The translations under genes and the position numbers were made by a program. Below the pieces are notes generated by a model. The model was not told the origin of the DNA, ran no database searches, and saw nothing but the letters and a program-made list of their open reading frames with translations. Positions 17,293-26,710 of a stretch of DNA of 48,431 bases are shown piece after piece (position 1 is the first letter of the stretch; the number at the start of each line of letters is the position of its first letter). The stretch comes from a virus. Where the stretch lies: the IMG/VR virus record IMGVR_UViG_3300049043_000028, positions 1-48,431 of that record. One strand, given 5' to 3'.

Positions 17293-18011
17293 TTACTCCT
17301 TATCAGACGCCAGTGGGTTGAGGTACTGATGACCACCGGCCCATGTACTGGTATTAGGTGTTCCAGTCAGCGAGGGTGAATACGGCGCGTTCCACTTGAC
17401 TATCAACTTCGCAGAAGTTGCCGCTGGAGTCTAGCGGTGTCGGGCACGACGTCGATGATGCGGATTGGCAAGCTGATCGTAGTGGTTAGCGCCAGCGGCG
17501 GTATAAATCGCCGACGGTAGCTGTCACCTGTGGTGGTGGAGCCTGCGTTTTGCACCAGAGCGAGCGTTTGAGCCAATCACAGTGCGACCCAAGTAAGCTG
17601 GGCAACAAGCCTGAAGTCGCGTCATCAGCGGTTGTGCCAGCGACGCTGACACAGCTTTGAACAGTTGGTCGGGATCATCTGCTACGAAAGCCAAGATGGT
17701 TGTAGCCAGTCTTAACTGCCAAACTTGCAGGGTAGTACTGCGAGAAGGTCAGCTGGCCGGTGACGGCGCTTGTGTACTGACAGCCCATGAACACACCGCA
17801 CGGGGGTGGCGGTGGTAGTGCCAGTGATCATTTTCGAATAGTGCCTGCCAGATGCAAGTGGTCACGACGTCGCCGTAAAAGATATTGGTGTTGTAACCAG
17901 TACCTGAGATCAGCGATGACGAGCTTGACTGTTTCTCCGGCAAACACCTGTCCACCAGATCAGATTGATCGGCTTCAAGCCATAGGGCTTGTCAACGGTG
18001 GGGTAAGCCAT
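17293..18011 (-). CDS. Virion protein upstream of the capsid gene, frameshifted
   Basis: It starts MAYPTVDKPYGLKPINLIGG and QVFAGETVKL, then SGTGYNTNIFYGDVV, TGTTTATPVGVFMGCQYTSA, VTGQLTFSQYYPASLAVKTG, LAFVADDPDQLFKAV and NTSTWAGGHQYLNPLASDKE. The signature APYGLkPVNLiGGqvfAGxTrxxxIaxGYNTxIFYGDVV, with pvGVFxGcxYtd, is found directly upstream of capsid genes in this phage group. It may be a second head protein or capsid stabiliser; the role is inferred from position only. At least five frame changes. Confidence 0.55.
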
Positions 18012-18026
18012 TTGAGACTCCTAAAT

Positions 18027-18499
18027 TTAAGAACCAGAACCGAAAGTGACTTTCGACTTCTTATCAGCGAATAACGCCATATTCGATCGAGCGTCACGTT
18101 CACGAAGGAAATTGTTGTCCACCGAATCCATTTGTGCTTTGTTCAAATTCTCAAAGTGCTGTGCACGTTGTTCCATGAACTCCGCAGGGATACGACAGAG
18201 CAACAGCCCGCCAATTTCAATGCCGCCTTTAAAGCGACCTTCGGTGGCAGCGTGCATCATGAGTTCAGGATAGTCTTCCGCTCTGTATGGTTTGATATCC
18301 TCTCACGTAACTTAGTAATGTTGCTGGGGTCTGCTTGCCCAAGCGTACTCAAACGGATGTAACATGTTTCCAACCGGGACGTTCGTCCGGCATAGGTAGC
18401 GCTTCAGGAGTCCTGCCAATAGGTTCTGTGAGCTTGCACTCGGCTATCCAACGCACGATCCAAACGGTTCTGCGATTTTTTTGTTTCTACGTTTTCCAT
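18027..18499 (-). CDS. Conserved head-module protein, frameshifted
   Basis: It begins MENVETKKSQNRLDRALDSR and continues through several frames to HTERKTILNS / DYPELMMHAATEGRFKGGIE, then IGGLLLCRIPAEFMEQRAQH, FENLNKAQMDSVDNNFLRER and DARSNMALFADKKSKVTFGS. The end (GGiEiGGLvLxkiPxEfxxQRxxyfexmnxxQmesVDNNFlrexD) is conserved among phages with this capsid. About 155 residues; role unknown. It lies between the scaffold-like gene and the virion gene before the capsid. Confidence 0.5.
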
Positions 18500-18501
18500 G
18501 A

Positions 18502-19525
18502 TTAAGCACCTTTTCTAAGTAAAGCAACCTGTCTTGCATATTCTTCAATAGGAACCCAAGGCGACGCGCAGTCGCAGCTTCTGATGCCTCCAAACGAACA
18601 CGGGCAGGTGGTGTACTCTGCGAGGCCGGGGCCACAGGCGAAGTAGTTTCTTGTTGCACGGCGCGGGTGTCATCTTCGTCCTCGTCAACCGGTTCTGACG
18701 TTCTTTGTCGGGAGGCGGTTCGTCATCCTCGTGGCTCTGTTAACATCATTAAAGTGCTCAGGAAATCTTTTGCGCATCGTTTTGTCGATGGTTTGTGAAG
18801 TACTCTTCAGTACCCACGTAATCCGCACCATACTCCCTCTGTAACTTCCTGTCAATACCCATTGCGGCCATCGTCATCTCGTCATCCGACGCCCCACCAA
18901 TCTTTGAATTGGCGTTCAACCCATTTCTGGGTGCGGGGTGTAAGGTTATGGCTTTTGGCGCTTGGGGCAGGAGGGATGCTCCGGCTCTTCAATCGGAATC
19001 GGCCTCATGCCACGGGCACTTGTCGAGCCTCAGAGGTTGCCTTCGGCGATCGCTGTCTGGGCGTCTCAGCTAGGGCGTCCGCATCGCCTGCTTCGTAGGC
19101 TTCTTTGTACTTCTTCTTGGCGGCGTCAAGCTGCATTTGCGGCAGTTGATTGTGTTCTGCTCAATGAAGTACTTCACTGCCGCTTTTTAGCTGGTTCTTG
19201 AAGGCGTTTGTTTTCCTCATAGAACCTCTTTGCGCAAACTGTTCCGGCAGCCTCGCGTTCGCGCAAAGCCTCTTCTTTGGCTCGGCGTTCATCGTGGTAG
19301 CCACGGGTAAATTTCTTGATCCGCTGCTGAACTTTTTCGTCATACGTAGACTAACTCTTCATCAGTCGGGTCATCCACCTTCTGCTGGAGGGGCTTTTTG
19401 CCTGCTGTCTTGCTCAGGGTATCGTCCTCCACTTCAATCTGAAACTTGTCATCAGCTATCGGCGCTGACTTGTCACATCATCGGGGAAAGGTCATAGGTC
19501 GTCGTCGAATTTCTGGTTGTGCCAT
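18502..19525 (-). CDS. Putative scaffolding / capsid assembly protein, frameshifted
   Basis: AAGGAGAAAGC precedes the start MAQPEIRRRPMTF. The acidic N-terminal region (DKFQIEVEDDTPEQDRR) leads to a charged helical segment (ELVYDEKVQQRIKKFTRGYH, DERRAKEEALREREAA) and AEHNQLPQMQLDAAKKKYKE, AYEAGDADALAE. The C-terminal part has TPRTQKWVERQF, WWGASDDEMTMAAMGIDRKL, QREYGADYVGTEEYFT, TMRKRFPEHFNDVNRA and PPARVRLEASEAA. Acidic start, long helices and a place between portal and capsid genes fit a scaffold. Many frame changes break it. Confidence 0.55.
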
Positions 19526-19534
19526 GCTTTCTCC

Positions 19535-19946
19535 TTATGCAGCGCGGGTGATTCCGCGCGGGTCTTCCACCACCGCTTCCACAGAGTCATCGTTGATGAT
19601 GCGGAATTCACGGCCGTGGATCTTCAGGCGAGTGCCTGAATTGGGGCGGACGATGACAAAGTCACCTTCCTTACAAGATGGCCCATTGGGGAATCCGGGT
19701 TGCATCCTTGTAGGCATCTGGGCCCAGCTTGATTACAAACAGGACTGGGGTCAGCACCTCTTCGTAATGCATGGTTTTTGAATCTTTCAATAAACCCACT
19801 TTGCTGTCTTGGTATTCCTCCATTGCTTCGGGAACAACGCACAAAAGGCGAAAGGTTTTGGGATCTGGCAACTGCTTGGCTTTCTCTTCTGGTGTTTTGT
19901 TAAGGACGCCAGATAGATCAATTGCAGCGACATCAAACTCAGTCAT
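19535..19946 (-). CDS. GroES-like co-chaperonin-fold protein, one frameshift
   Basis: It starts MTEFDVAAIDLSGVLNKTPE and EKAKQLPDPKTFRLLCVVPE, then HYEEVLTPVLFVIKLGPDAY and KDATR. After a frame change near 19690 it continues RFPNGPSCKEGDFVIVRPNS and GTRLKIHGREFRIINDDSVE, AVVEDPRGI. The late block (GDfVivRpnSGTrlKihGxeFrIindDsVeAVveD) matches the C-terminal half of the GroES fold, where the equivalent is GDxVlfxxyaGteikldGxeylilrexDilAv. Phage GroES-like proteins can help capsid folding with the host GroEL. It lies between the portal and scaffold genes. A divergent head-closure role is also possible. Confidence 0.6.
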
Positions 19947-20140
19947 CGGCTATACTCCATCTTCTTCGCAAGGTCTTTCACGAGGGTTTCTGCGTAGGTC
20001 AGACCTCGACCACCCCGCAGACATGGCGATACTCGTCAAAATTGATGGCTCAGACCCGCGGCAACGAATGCAACGTCGTCTTCGTAACTTGTTGATTTCG
20101 CTCTATCTACCAAGCTGAGTTCAGATACTTGTCCGTTCAT
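19943..20140 (-). CDS. Small protein after the portal gene, frameshifted
   Basis: It starts MNGQVSELSLVDRAKSTSYE and DDVAFVAA, then INFDEYRHVCGVV after a frame change near 20045, and GLTYAETLVKDLAKKMEYS. The pattern lxxvrxxsyEeDVaFvxaRInFDEYRyxCGxIrGlxxaexyvkDLAkrmE is typical of a small protein next to freshwater phage portals. It overlaps both neighbours by ATGA. Confidence 0.55.
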
Positions 20141-22678
20141 CCACGTTTAATCCTTCTTTTAGGTTTGCTGGGCGGTTGTCGGTTTTGCGCTGCCCGTTGC
20201 GCTTGTTGTACGGCCATTTGAGCGCGGTGTTTTGCAGCGTCAATGCCCATACGAATCCTTCAGCTTCCATCTGTTTGTTCAGCTTGTCTTTTGCAGCGGC
20301 TGCGTTGGCCGCGACCTGCATAGCAGCGATTTCTTACTGCGCTTCAATGCGGGCTTTCTCGATCTCCAGCTGGTCTGCCTTGGCAGCAGCGTCGATCTGT
20401 TGTTTCTGTTGCTTCAGCTGCAAGTCTTGCTGCTTGAGCTGTAACTCCTGCATCTGCATCTGCACGATCGGGTCTTGCATCTTCTGCTGTGCTTGCATCT
20501 GCTGAGCTTGTTGTCTGGTCTCTTTGCAACAGTTGTTGTGAGGCTTGTGCGGCCAACATCGCAATCTGGTCGGCCACTTCGGGGGCCAACTTGACGGGTT
20601 TGTCGTTCTCGTCTTTGGGTGGAGTGGCATACCCATCGCCATCTCAACTTGTTTGCGGTACTCGAACGCAATGTGCTCGTTGATGTGCGCCATCGCTGCG
20701 GCCATGATCGCCTGCGCTTGTGGGTTCATCTGCATCAACTGCTGATCTTCGGGTCTCTGTATCGCAGCCATGTGAACTTGGATATGCGCCATCGTGGTTC
20801 TGCTTGATGAACGCCTTGACGGGCTTCATGGTCAGGAGGTCTTGGTTCTCCTGCACTGGGTCTGTCGGCATCGCCTCGTCGTCGATCGGCACGCGGCTTG
20901 ACGCATTCTTGATACCCAACACCTCAATCATCTGACGGTGCAGCAGGGGCATAGTCGTACAACTGCAGGAGCTGTTTGGGCCAAGCTGCAAGAACCGCTT
21001 GGTACTGCACAATCTTCTGGGCCATCGTGGCTGCGTTGGGATCGCTCGACTGGGATGACGTCCGCGTGGAGTCGTAGTCTGGACGTCTTGGCTCATGCGA
21101 CCCTGCGTTCAGTGGCTCGTAGGGCGTAGTCCTCTGGTGTGTAGTCGGCGATGATGGTCTTCAAGAGCTTGAACTCTTGACGCATTGAATAATGCATACG
21201 GGACTGAACTGCGCCCATGACCTTAAGCTGGCGCTCGAACAAAGCAAGGTTGTGCCAACTGGAGCGTTGGCGCTCATGTCATGACACATTCATATCGCCA
21301 GAGGAGGCAAAAGACCGGCCTTCTTCTACGATAGTCTGGAATAAACGCAAACAAAACCTGACTGGGTTCTTTGTAAGGCAGGGGAAGGATGTTGTCTCTG
21401 ATCGAGCCGCTTGGGACATCTACGTCTCTGAACTCTCCGGGCTGGATGGGGGTGTCGTCCCCTTTGATGCGCAGTCCTCTGGACTACGAGGCCGCCGGGT
21501 AGGTTTGATAGAGTGCCCGCATCCACCAGTTGTCGAATGAGCATGGTGGCGGACTTGGCGTAGCCCCCGATAAGATGGATAAGACCATACCCATAGAACC
21601 CGAATCCGGGGATGTATTGGTAGTGGACGAAGTGCTGACGCTTGATGTGGAGTTCATCTCCTTCGTACCAATTTCTCCGAATAGATCAAGATTGTGCGGG
21701 TTGCTTTTCAATGGTAACCACATAAGGCAGGGCGATTTCTGTCTTCTCGCCTTCATCGCTTGTATGCTCATAGCCCTCAAGGTCAATGTCTACATGCATT
21801 TCCAAGACACGGAAGCGGTCATCTTGAATGGCTGACATGCCATTCTCTTCGGCCTTTTGCTTCTCAACATCATCAAGGTCATAGCCGGTCGCCCAAGTCA
21901 ACATCTCTGTAGAAGCCTGCGTCTTGCAACTTCTCGACCTCGTTCTCGGTCTTGCGCATCACATGGGTGACACGCTCTGCGCTCTCCAAACTGACTCGCG
22001 CCGTACGGGACAACGATGTCTTCTGCGGGAATAAACACCGACAATTTGGCGTACCTTTGCCGGGTCATAGTACGACCTTTTTGAACGCCGAGCCGGCGAG
22101 CGGCGAGTGACCACAGTAGCTTCTCATGCTCTGGGCGGTACTCCGACCATCACTTCGGTCAGCTGGTAGTTCACGTATCCTCGCGCACGCGAGCAGCGGC
22201 TTCTTCACGCAGTTGGTCTATCGCACCAACGATCTGCGTCTTCACAGGTCCCATCGCTGGGAACGTCTTCCATCATGGCCTCAGACTGGAACCTGACTAC
22301 GCTTTCGGTGAGCATGGGGTGGAACACGCCACACGCACCTTGCCAAGGTTCTGTTCTCTCTTCGTAGTTCAAGCCAAGCAGTTTTAACCCATCGACATAG
22401 GTCTTGATCCAATCGCGTCGGTCTTGAATATCTTTGTCGAAGTCTTCGACTAACTCCATCCCCAAAGACTGTAACTCGCTATCGTCCATGAAGTCAGCTA
22501 AGTTGGCATCGAAGTCCTTGGCCGTTTCTTTCTCTGGCTTTAGATTGATCTCAATACCGTCGATGCCAATGTTGACTTCTTCCGGGTCTTCAATCTCGAT
22601 CTCAATGTCGGGTGCGCCCTCTGGAACGAGTTCTTGGATGCCTTGCGGTGCTGAATACAAGCCTTTGCTGATTGCCAT
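20137..22678 (-). CDS. Portal protein (P22/SU10-like), frameshifted
   Basis: It starts MAISKGLYSAPQGIQELVPE with an acidic stretch (DIEIEIEDPEEVNIGIDGIE). Then come DDSELQSLGMELVEDFDKDI, RRDWIKTYVDGLKLLGLNYE and ERTEPWQGACGVFHPMLTES, VVRFQSEAMME. Further along: HEKLLWSLPLAGSAFKKVYY, DPAKVR, FGYGLIHL-like and IGGYAKSATMLIRQLVDAGT, LSNLPGG. The C-terminal about 120 residues are a Gln/Lys/Ala-rich coil (QQQAQQ, QLKQQDLQLKQQKQQIDAAA) ending KRRIKRG. About 840 residues is long even for this portal group, and the Gln-rich barrel-like tail explains it. The dodecameric portal is the DNA gate and terminase dock. Many frame changes; AAGGACTAATC precedes the start. Confidence 0.85.
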
Positions 22679-22680
22679 GA

Positions 22681-24221
22681 TTAGTCCTTACACTGTGTAA
22701 GTACCGCTCTTTGCGGTAACCTTTGAAAATACCGAATGTCTTCAGGTTCATCGCTGGGTAAACGCAAGAACCCACCTTGTCTAAATCTCATGAGCGCAAG
22801 AGTTGTCGCGTCCACCAAGTCATCGTGTTCGCCTGACGGGAACTCTGCGATCTCATCGACCAACTCTTCTGCCCATCGTGTTTGTGGTACCCATACTTTC
22901 CCAGACGCGATTATGTCGCTGACTGCGTTGAGACGGGCAATTTTGTCTTGGCCTTTACTCGGGGTGTACTCCTGCACAGGTATGCCCATCGCCCTCAAGT
23001 CATAGATCAACGGCGCACCGGATGCCTTCTTCTTATTAGGACCCTGTCCGGATCAAACTCGCTGTACTCCCTGAGCACGTCTCTCTTCAGGTCCGGATAC
23101 TCCACCGCTTCTTATATGTATTGAGCAAGATGATGTTGGGTGCGCCTCTGTCCTCGTCCAGATGGAAGATGCCCCACGTCGTGCCAGCAGAGTAGTCGGC
23201 CCTGTTGTTCTTCTCGAACGCCGTGTCCCATGTCTGCAAGATGTATTCACAGCGGGGTGGGTTGTCATGCTCCCACCACTTCCACCAGTCTCGCTTGACG
23301 ATGGCTGACTCGTTGCCCACTGGGTTTTGCTGGTACTGCGCTTGCCACTTGGCGTTGGGCAGCTCGTTTCTGAGCGCCTCCAGCTCTTCCAAACTCCAAA
23401 ACTCTGGCCATAGGGGATTACCCGAGGGCAGTATCGCAGGGAACTCGATCACCTCCCAGTCCTCGCCCGAGCGTTGCGCCGCAGCTTTCAACACTTGGCC
23501 AGTCAAATCTCTTTGAGACCAGCGAGTCATCCGCGATGACGATCGCCCCACCGGGTTGAAGACGCTGCCTTGGTCCTGAGGTGTACCATTCAATCACCTT
23601 GTCGTACACATCTGGGTTGCTCGCGGCCATCGCCGCCTCTTGTTCTGAGTGCGGGTCATCTATTATTAGTACGTCAGCACCTTTACCGGTCACCGCACCG
23701 CCCACACCGATCGCAAAATAGTCACCGCCCTTGCTGGTGTTCCACCGTCCTGCCGCTTTCGAGTCACTTCGCAGGCTCAAATCCGGGAAAAGTCGAGTGG
23801 TAGACGTCCGAATCCACCAAATTACGCACTTTTCGCCCGAATCCCACCGCCAATTCAGCTGTGTGGGACGCTTGGATCACCTTTTTTGTCGCGGAAATTT
23901 ACCCAAAAACCACGCTGGGAGCAGGATGACGCGAATTCTGACTTGGTATGGCGGGGTGGCATGTTGATTATGAGCCGTTTGCACTCGCCTCTGGCCACCC
24001 GCTCAGAACGCCTCGGCCATTCTCTTGTGGTGCCTGCCTGAAATGGTAAGGTCGGCCAGACGTCTCTCCACGACAGCTTTACGGAACCGAGTCTGGGCAA
24101 GCTCACGATCTTTGAGCTTCTCCAATTTAGTTAACTGCGCCTCTAGTACCCGTAAGTCCGACTCCGACAGCCTGCCCGAGTGGATCAGGGTTTCAATGTC
24201 CTTGAGTGAGATGTCACTCAT
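22681..24221 (-). CDS. terL: Terminase large subunit, frameshifted
   Basis: It starts MSDISLKDIETLIHSGRLSE and continues ADLTISGRHHKRMAEAF, RVARGECKRLIINMPPRHTK and SEF. MPPRHTKSE is the ATPase P-loop of this TerL group. Then come YFAIGVGGAVTGKGADVLII with DDPHSEQE (Walker B). The nuclease half has ILQTWDTAFEKNNRADYSAG (first acidic residue), AVSDIIASGKVWVPQTRWAE and EFPSGEHDDLVDATTLALMR (last catalytic acids). It cuts concatemers and powers DNA packaging at the portal. About 510 residues. Frames change near 24010, 23900, 23780, 23520, 23110 and 23010. Its ATG overlaps the end of terS. Confidence 0.9.
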
Positions 24222-24842
24222 CTGCTTTTTCTTCGCTATCTTGGGGTGGCTCGTCCTCTGGGCCGAGGTCTTCAATCAGGTCCGGCTTGGTTGCCCCTAG
24301 CTGAGCATCCAGATCGTCCAGCGGTGCAATGTCCGTCACGTCCGTATTGAGCAGGCGTTTGATCCGCTCTTTGATTGAGTTCTCAAGCGAGGAGGAAGTT
24401 GTGTGGTGGACTGTGATTCGCTGCGCTCGGTGAAGAGGCCAATGTCTGAGTGCTTGCCCAGCAGCTCCAGTGCTTTCAACTCAATCTTTGGGTCACCGTT
24501 GTCGGCCAGTTCAATCAGTTTGTTTGTGATGAAGTTTCTGGCTTGGAGCGCATCGGAGAACGCTTGGAAATCAAACTTCTTTACCAAATGGTGCGCCGCA
24601 GCAGCTTCGGCAGACTTGGACATCGTCCTTGGTACGTTGGGTTTCTTTGCCCCCGTCATCAGCTCAGCAGCTTTGCCCAAGTCTTCGGTGTTGAAGTCTA
24701 TGCTGGGTCCGAGGGTTTCGATCAGATCGACTGTGTTTACAGCGATGGCTACGCTATCTGCATGAGTTTTTGGTTGCTCATCAGATAGGTCAAACGGAAT
24801 TGGATGTTCCGAAGTAGGTTCAAGTTGAATCATAAGCACCAC
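24214..24842 (-). CDS. terS: Terminase small subunit, one frameshift
   Basis: It starts MVLMIQLEPTSEHPIPFDLS, or four codons later at MIQLEP, and has ADSVAIAVNTVDLIETLGPS, DLGKAAELMTGA, SKSAEAAAAHHLVKKFDFQA and FSDALQARNFITNKLIELAD. NGDPKIELKALELLGKHSDI follows, then GLFTERSE. After a frame change near 24420 it continues TTSSSLENSIKERIKRLL, LDDLDAQLGATKPDLIED and an acidic end. NxlieiadnGdpkielkALElLGKhsdiGlFtErsE is typical of TerS proteins of this group. It recognises packaging sites and loads TerL. It is the first gene of the leftward arm. Confidence 0.8.
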
Positions 24843-25255
24843 GTGAATGGGAGTGGCCGGACTGTAACGAGAAAATATATAGGGGGCAAGCGGGGGAGGT
24901 GAGGAATCCTACCCGGGGGGTGTTGTTATAGGAAATGAATTATTTGGTCCCGTCAGAAAAAAAGTATTGGGGTACGGGGGGGTATTGTTATGAAAAGTAT
25001 GAAGTTGGGGATTGGGTGTGCAACACACTGTGTATAGCCGCCACCTCCCTTTTGCCTATTTTTGGGGTGGTGGGGTTCTTATAGATTTGATGAGAATATT
25101 CGTTTGCCCATACCCCGATATACATAGATTTATTTTTTACGATATATTTGAATTGTCCCTTATTTCGTGGTATAATATACCCATGCAAACGAGGAAGCGG
25201 TTGCATACATAACAAAAGTTATGTTTCATGTTAGAAAATTTTGAAAGGTTAGAAA
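24843..25255. other. Divergent control region between virion and early arms
   Basis: These 413 bases hold no gene. The part next to terS has runs of G on the plus strand (gggggcaagcgggggagg, acccgggggg, tacggggggg) and two TTGTTAT half-sites of the early repeat near 24924 and 24986. The part next to the early gene is AT-rich and carries the rightward promoter at 25148-25176 and a near-copy of the early repeat at 25210-25221. No leftward promoter for the packaging genes could be pinned down with confidence. Confidence 0.6.
25148..25176 (+). promoter_or_regulatory. Early promoter P1 (sigma-70 type)
   Basis: TTGAAT, a 17-base spacer ending GTGG, and TATAAT (25171-25176), with TGG just before the -10 as an extended -10. 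It shares GTGGTATAATATA with P2 and GTGGTATA with P3. It drives the first early gene. Confidence 0.85.
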
Positions 25256-25778
25256 ATGAATGCACTCAATCAAGTGAATCAAGCGGTTGTCACGCAAGTA
25301 GGTACTACCACTGTCGTCCCTCTGGCTGACTTACGCACTGACTTAGTTAAGTCAGCGAAAAAGACGGGTCAGGTTTTGAAAGCTTATGCTAGCGGTTTAG
25401 ACTCTGCCTTTGACCTTGTCGACAATGAAGGCAATGTCACTTCTAAGTGGTACGAGCTTAAGGGTAAGCTCAAAAGCGGGTATCAATGACGAACGCAAGT
25501 TATTCGTTCAGGCTTTTAAAGATGAGGGTTTTGGTGAAGCCACAATCAATGTTTACTGGCAACGGGTAAAAGAGGCGAGCGGGTATGTCACTGCGGGTAA
25601 CAGTGTAGCGGGTGGCGAGGTTGATACCGATACCAAAACCCTCGCAGAATTGAAAACCATGATTAACCGCATCTTCAAAGCAGAGGAAGCGGGCAAGGAT
25701 TGCAAGGCGTCCGAAGTCAAAGGTGAATTGATGACTGCTTACTCTATCCTCGGTGGCAACATTGACGAGTTAGGCTAA
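25256..25778 (+). CDS. First early protein, unknown function, one frameshift
   Basis: A GAAAGG site precedes the ATG. The rebuilt 172-residue product starts MNALNQVNQAVVTQVGTTTV, has KSAKKTGQVLKAYASGLDSA and YELKGKLKAGINDERKLFVQ, then FKDEGFGEATINVYWQRVKE, a linker SVAGGEVDTDTKT and KTMINRIFKAEEAGKDCKAS, ending ILGGNIDELG. The frame changes near 25470. It is mostly helical and charged, with no family recognised. As the first gene behind P1, alone between promoter and terminator, it may be a host-takeover or regulatory protein, but nothing in the sequence proves that. Confidence 0.7.
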
Positions 25779-25780
25779 TC

Positions 25781-25810
25781 AAATAGGGGAGGGTTTTCCC
25801 TCCCCTATTT
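25781..25810 (+). terminator. Strong hairpin after the first early gene
   Basis: A perfect 13-base-pair stem (AAATAGGGGAGGG with CCCTCCCCTATTT) with a TTTT loop lies two bases after the stop. The downstream U-tract is weak (ATAAC), so it may terminate in either direction or protect the mRNA end. A copy of the 12-bp repeat follows at once. Confidence 0.7.
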
Positions 25811-25842
25811 ATAACATTTGTTATAAATCAACGGAGGGTTTT

Positions 25843-26055
25843 ATGGTTCATCATGTTTCACTCAATGTTATCAATGGCGTAAGAATTTCGACTGTTTTGC
25901 TTTGGAAGGTTCGCCCTGATGCGCCCGACTTGTATGAGACTTGTGTTTTCGAGGGTGAGGATAGTAATGTTCTCGGTCATTATGACACTGAGGGCGAAGC
26001 AATCGCAGGTCACAATCGGATACTGGCTGAATACCAAAACTTGGTCAATTCATAA
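25843..26055 (+). CDS. Small early protein, unknown function
   Basis: GGAGGG sits upstream of the ATG. Seventy residues: MVHHVSLNVINGVRISTVLL, WKVRPDAPDLYETCVFEGED, SNVLGHYDTEGEAIAGHNRI, LAEYQNLVNS. The end (yxTeGEAiaGHnril) resembles a short beta-sheet plus helix protein often seen in phage early regions, function unknown. The TAA stop is the first three bases of a copy of the early repeat. It can be read only from P1 past the hairpin or from an unseen promoter. Confidence 0.75.
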   Translation: MVHHVSLNVINGVRISTVLLWKVRPDAPDLYETCVFEGEDSNVLGHYDTEGEAIAGHNRILAEYQNLVNS

Positions 26056-26083
26056 CAATTGTTATATTTACCCTCTTAATCCT

Positions 26084-26108
26084 AAGCCCGCTTCATGCGG
26101 GCTTTTTT
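26084..26108 (+). terminator. Intrinsic terminator
   Basis: AAGCCCGC, loop TTCAT, GCGGGCTT followed by TTTT. It is a classic strong hairpin with a U-tract and closes the short transcript of the gene at 25843-26055. Confidence 0.9.
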
Positions 26109-26115
26109 GCGTCTG

Positions 26116-26150
26116 CCCATCATAACAATTGTTATGATGGGTTTTTATTT
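26116..26150 (+). terminator. Intrinsic terminator built on a copy of the early repeat
   Basis: A perfect 26-base palindrome (26116-26141, arms CCCATCATAACAA / TTGTTATGATGGG) is followed by TTTTTATTTT. Its centre is the early repeat TAACAATTGTTA (26123-26134). The same DNA can therefore be a terminator hairpin in RNA and a protein-binding site in DNA. It lies eight bases after the terminator at 26084-26108. Confidence 0.85.
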
Positions 26151-26165
26151 TGCCCGCCTATTTCA

Positions 26166-26286
26166 ACTAGACCAGTTCTCTGTGCGGGGGTAGCCACAGC
26201 TCGGTAAAGCGATACACTGCACGCAGTGTATCGTTATTTTCGGGTTTTTCTATTAGGGGAAACCCTTAGACTAGACCAGTTCTCTG
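26166..26286. repeat. Direct repeat pair flanking a hairpin
   Basis: ACTAGACCAGTTCTCTG occurs at 26166-26182 and 26270-26286, each followed by a GC-rich GCGGG..TAGCC segment. Between them a perfect inverted repeat (26210-26233, CGATACACTGC / GCAGTGTATCG with AC between) is followed by TTATTTT. The unit could be part of an origin or encode a structured RNA. Confidence 0.7.
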
Positions 26287-26460
26287 CGCGGGTAGCCCCG
26301 TCGCGTAACAAATGTTATAAAAAAAGTGTCTTTGTTACACAACACCCTTCGTAAGTCATTGATTTTAAAGCAATGTTATATGTTATAATGTTACAAGGGT
26401 AATATGAAAACCTGTTAAAACGAGTTCTTCAGCAAGTGCATTTCATCACGCCCATCTACA

Positions 26461-26477
26461 ACTTGACATTGTCAAGT
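26461..26477. promoter_or_regulatory. 17-bp palindrome ACTTGACA-T-TGTCAAGT, putative operator
   Basis: A perfect 8-1-8 inverted repeat. It overlaps the -35 box TTGACA of the promoter at 26463-26490. The same sequence, reverse-complemented in its centre, lies at 44876-44892 in the same relation to a promoter. Confidence 0.75.
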
Positions 26478-26490
26478 TCACCGCTATATT
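26463..26490 (+). promoter_or_regulatory. Promoter with operator overlap
   Basis: TTGACA, a 16-base spacer and TATATT, followed by an AT-rich run. The -35 box lies inside the 17-bp palindrome. It would transcribe towards P2 and the early operon starting at 26791. Confidence 0.6.
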
Positions 26491-26681
26491 ATATTTTTTT
26501 TCAGTAACATTATAACATTACACACTATTTTTTCTTCTAACTACTTGATTTCATTGACTTTTCCCGCGTTACGTTTTTGCGTTATATTTTCAAAACTCAC
26601 TTATAACATTGCCTTTTCCATAACATCCCAAACACACCTATTTTCGTAACAATACACTTGCCCAAAGCCCGCCCAAAAAAT

Positions 26682-26710
26682 TTGACAATATTGTAACTAT
26701 GTGGTATAAT
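26682..26710 (+). promoter_or_regulatory. Early promoter P2 (consensus sigma-70)
   Basis: TTGACA, 17 bases and TATAAT: both boxes match the consensus exactly, and TGG precedes the -10. The stretch TGTAACTATGTGGTATAATA is nearly repeated in P3. A perfect early repeat (26760-26771) lies about 43 bases after the expected transcript start. Confidence 0.92.

Larger units (their letters stand above)
26380..26518. repeat. 15-base inverted repeat around the control promoter
   Basis: ATGTTATAATGTTAC at 26380-26394 is the exact reverse complement of GTAACATTATAACAT at 26504-26518, 109 bases apart. Both contain half-sites (TAACA/TGTTA) of the early repeat. They bracket the palindrome and promoter at 26461-26490. 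Confidence 0.75.

Noticed and set aside
24843-25147. Leftward promoter for terS
   Set aside because: Several loose TTGNNN/TANNNT pairs exist, but none has a proper spacer and two good boxes, so none is reported.
25781-26150. CRISPR-like repeat array in the early control region
   Set aside because: The repeats are 12-bp inverted sites at irregular spacing with coding sequence between them, not 25-37 bp direct repeats with uniform spacers.
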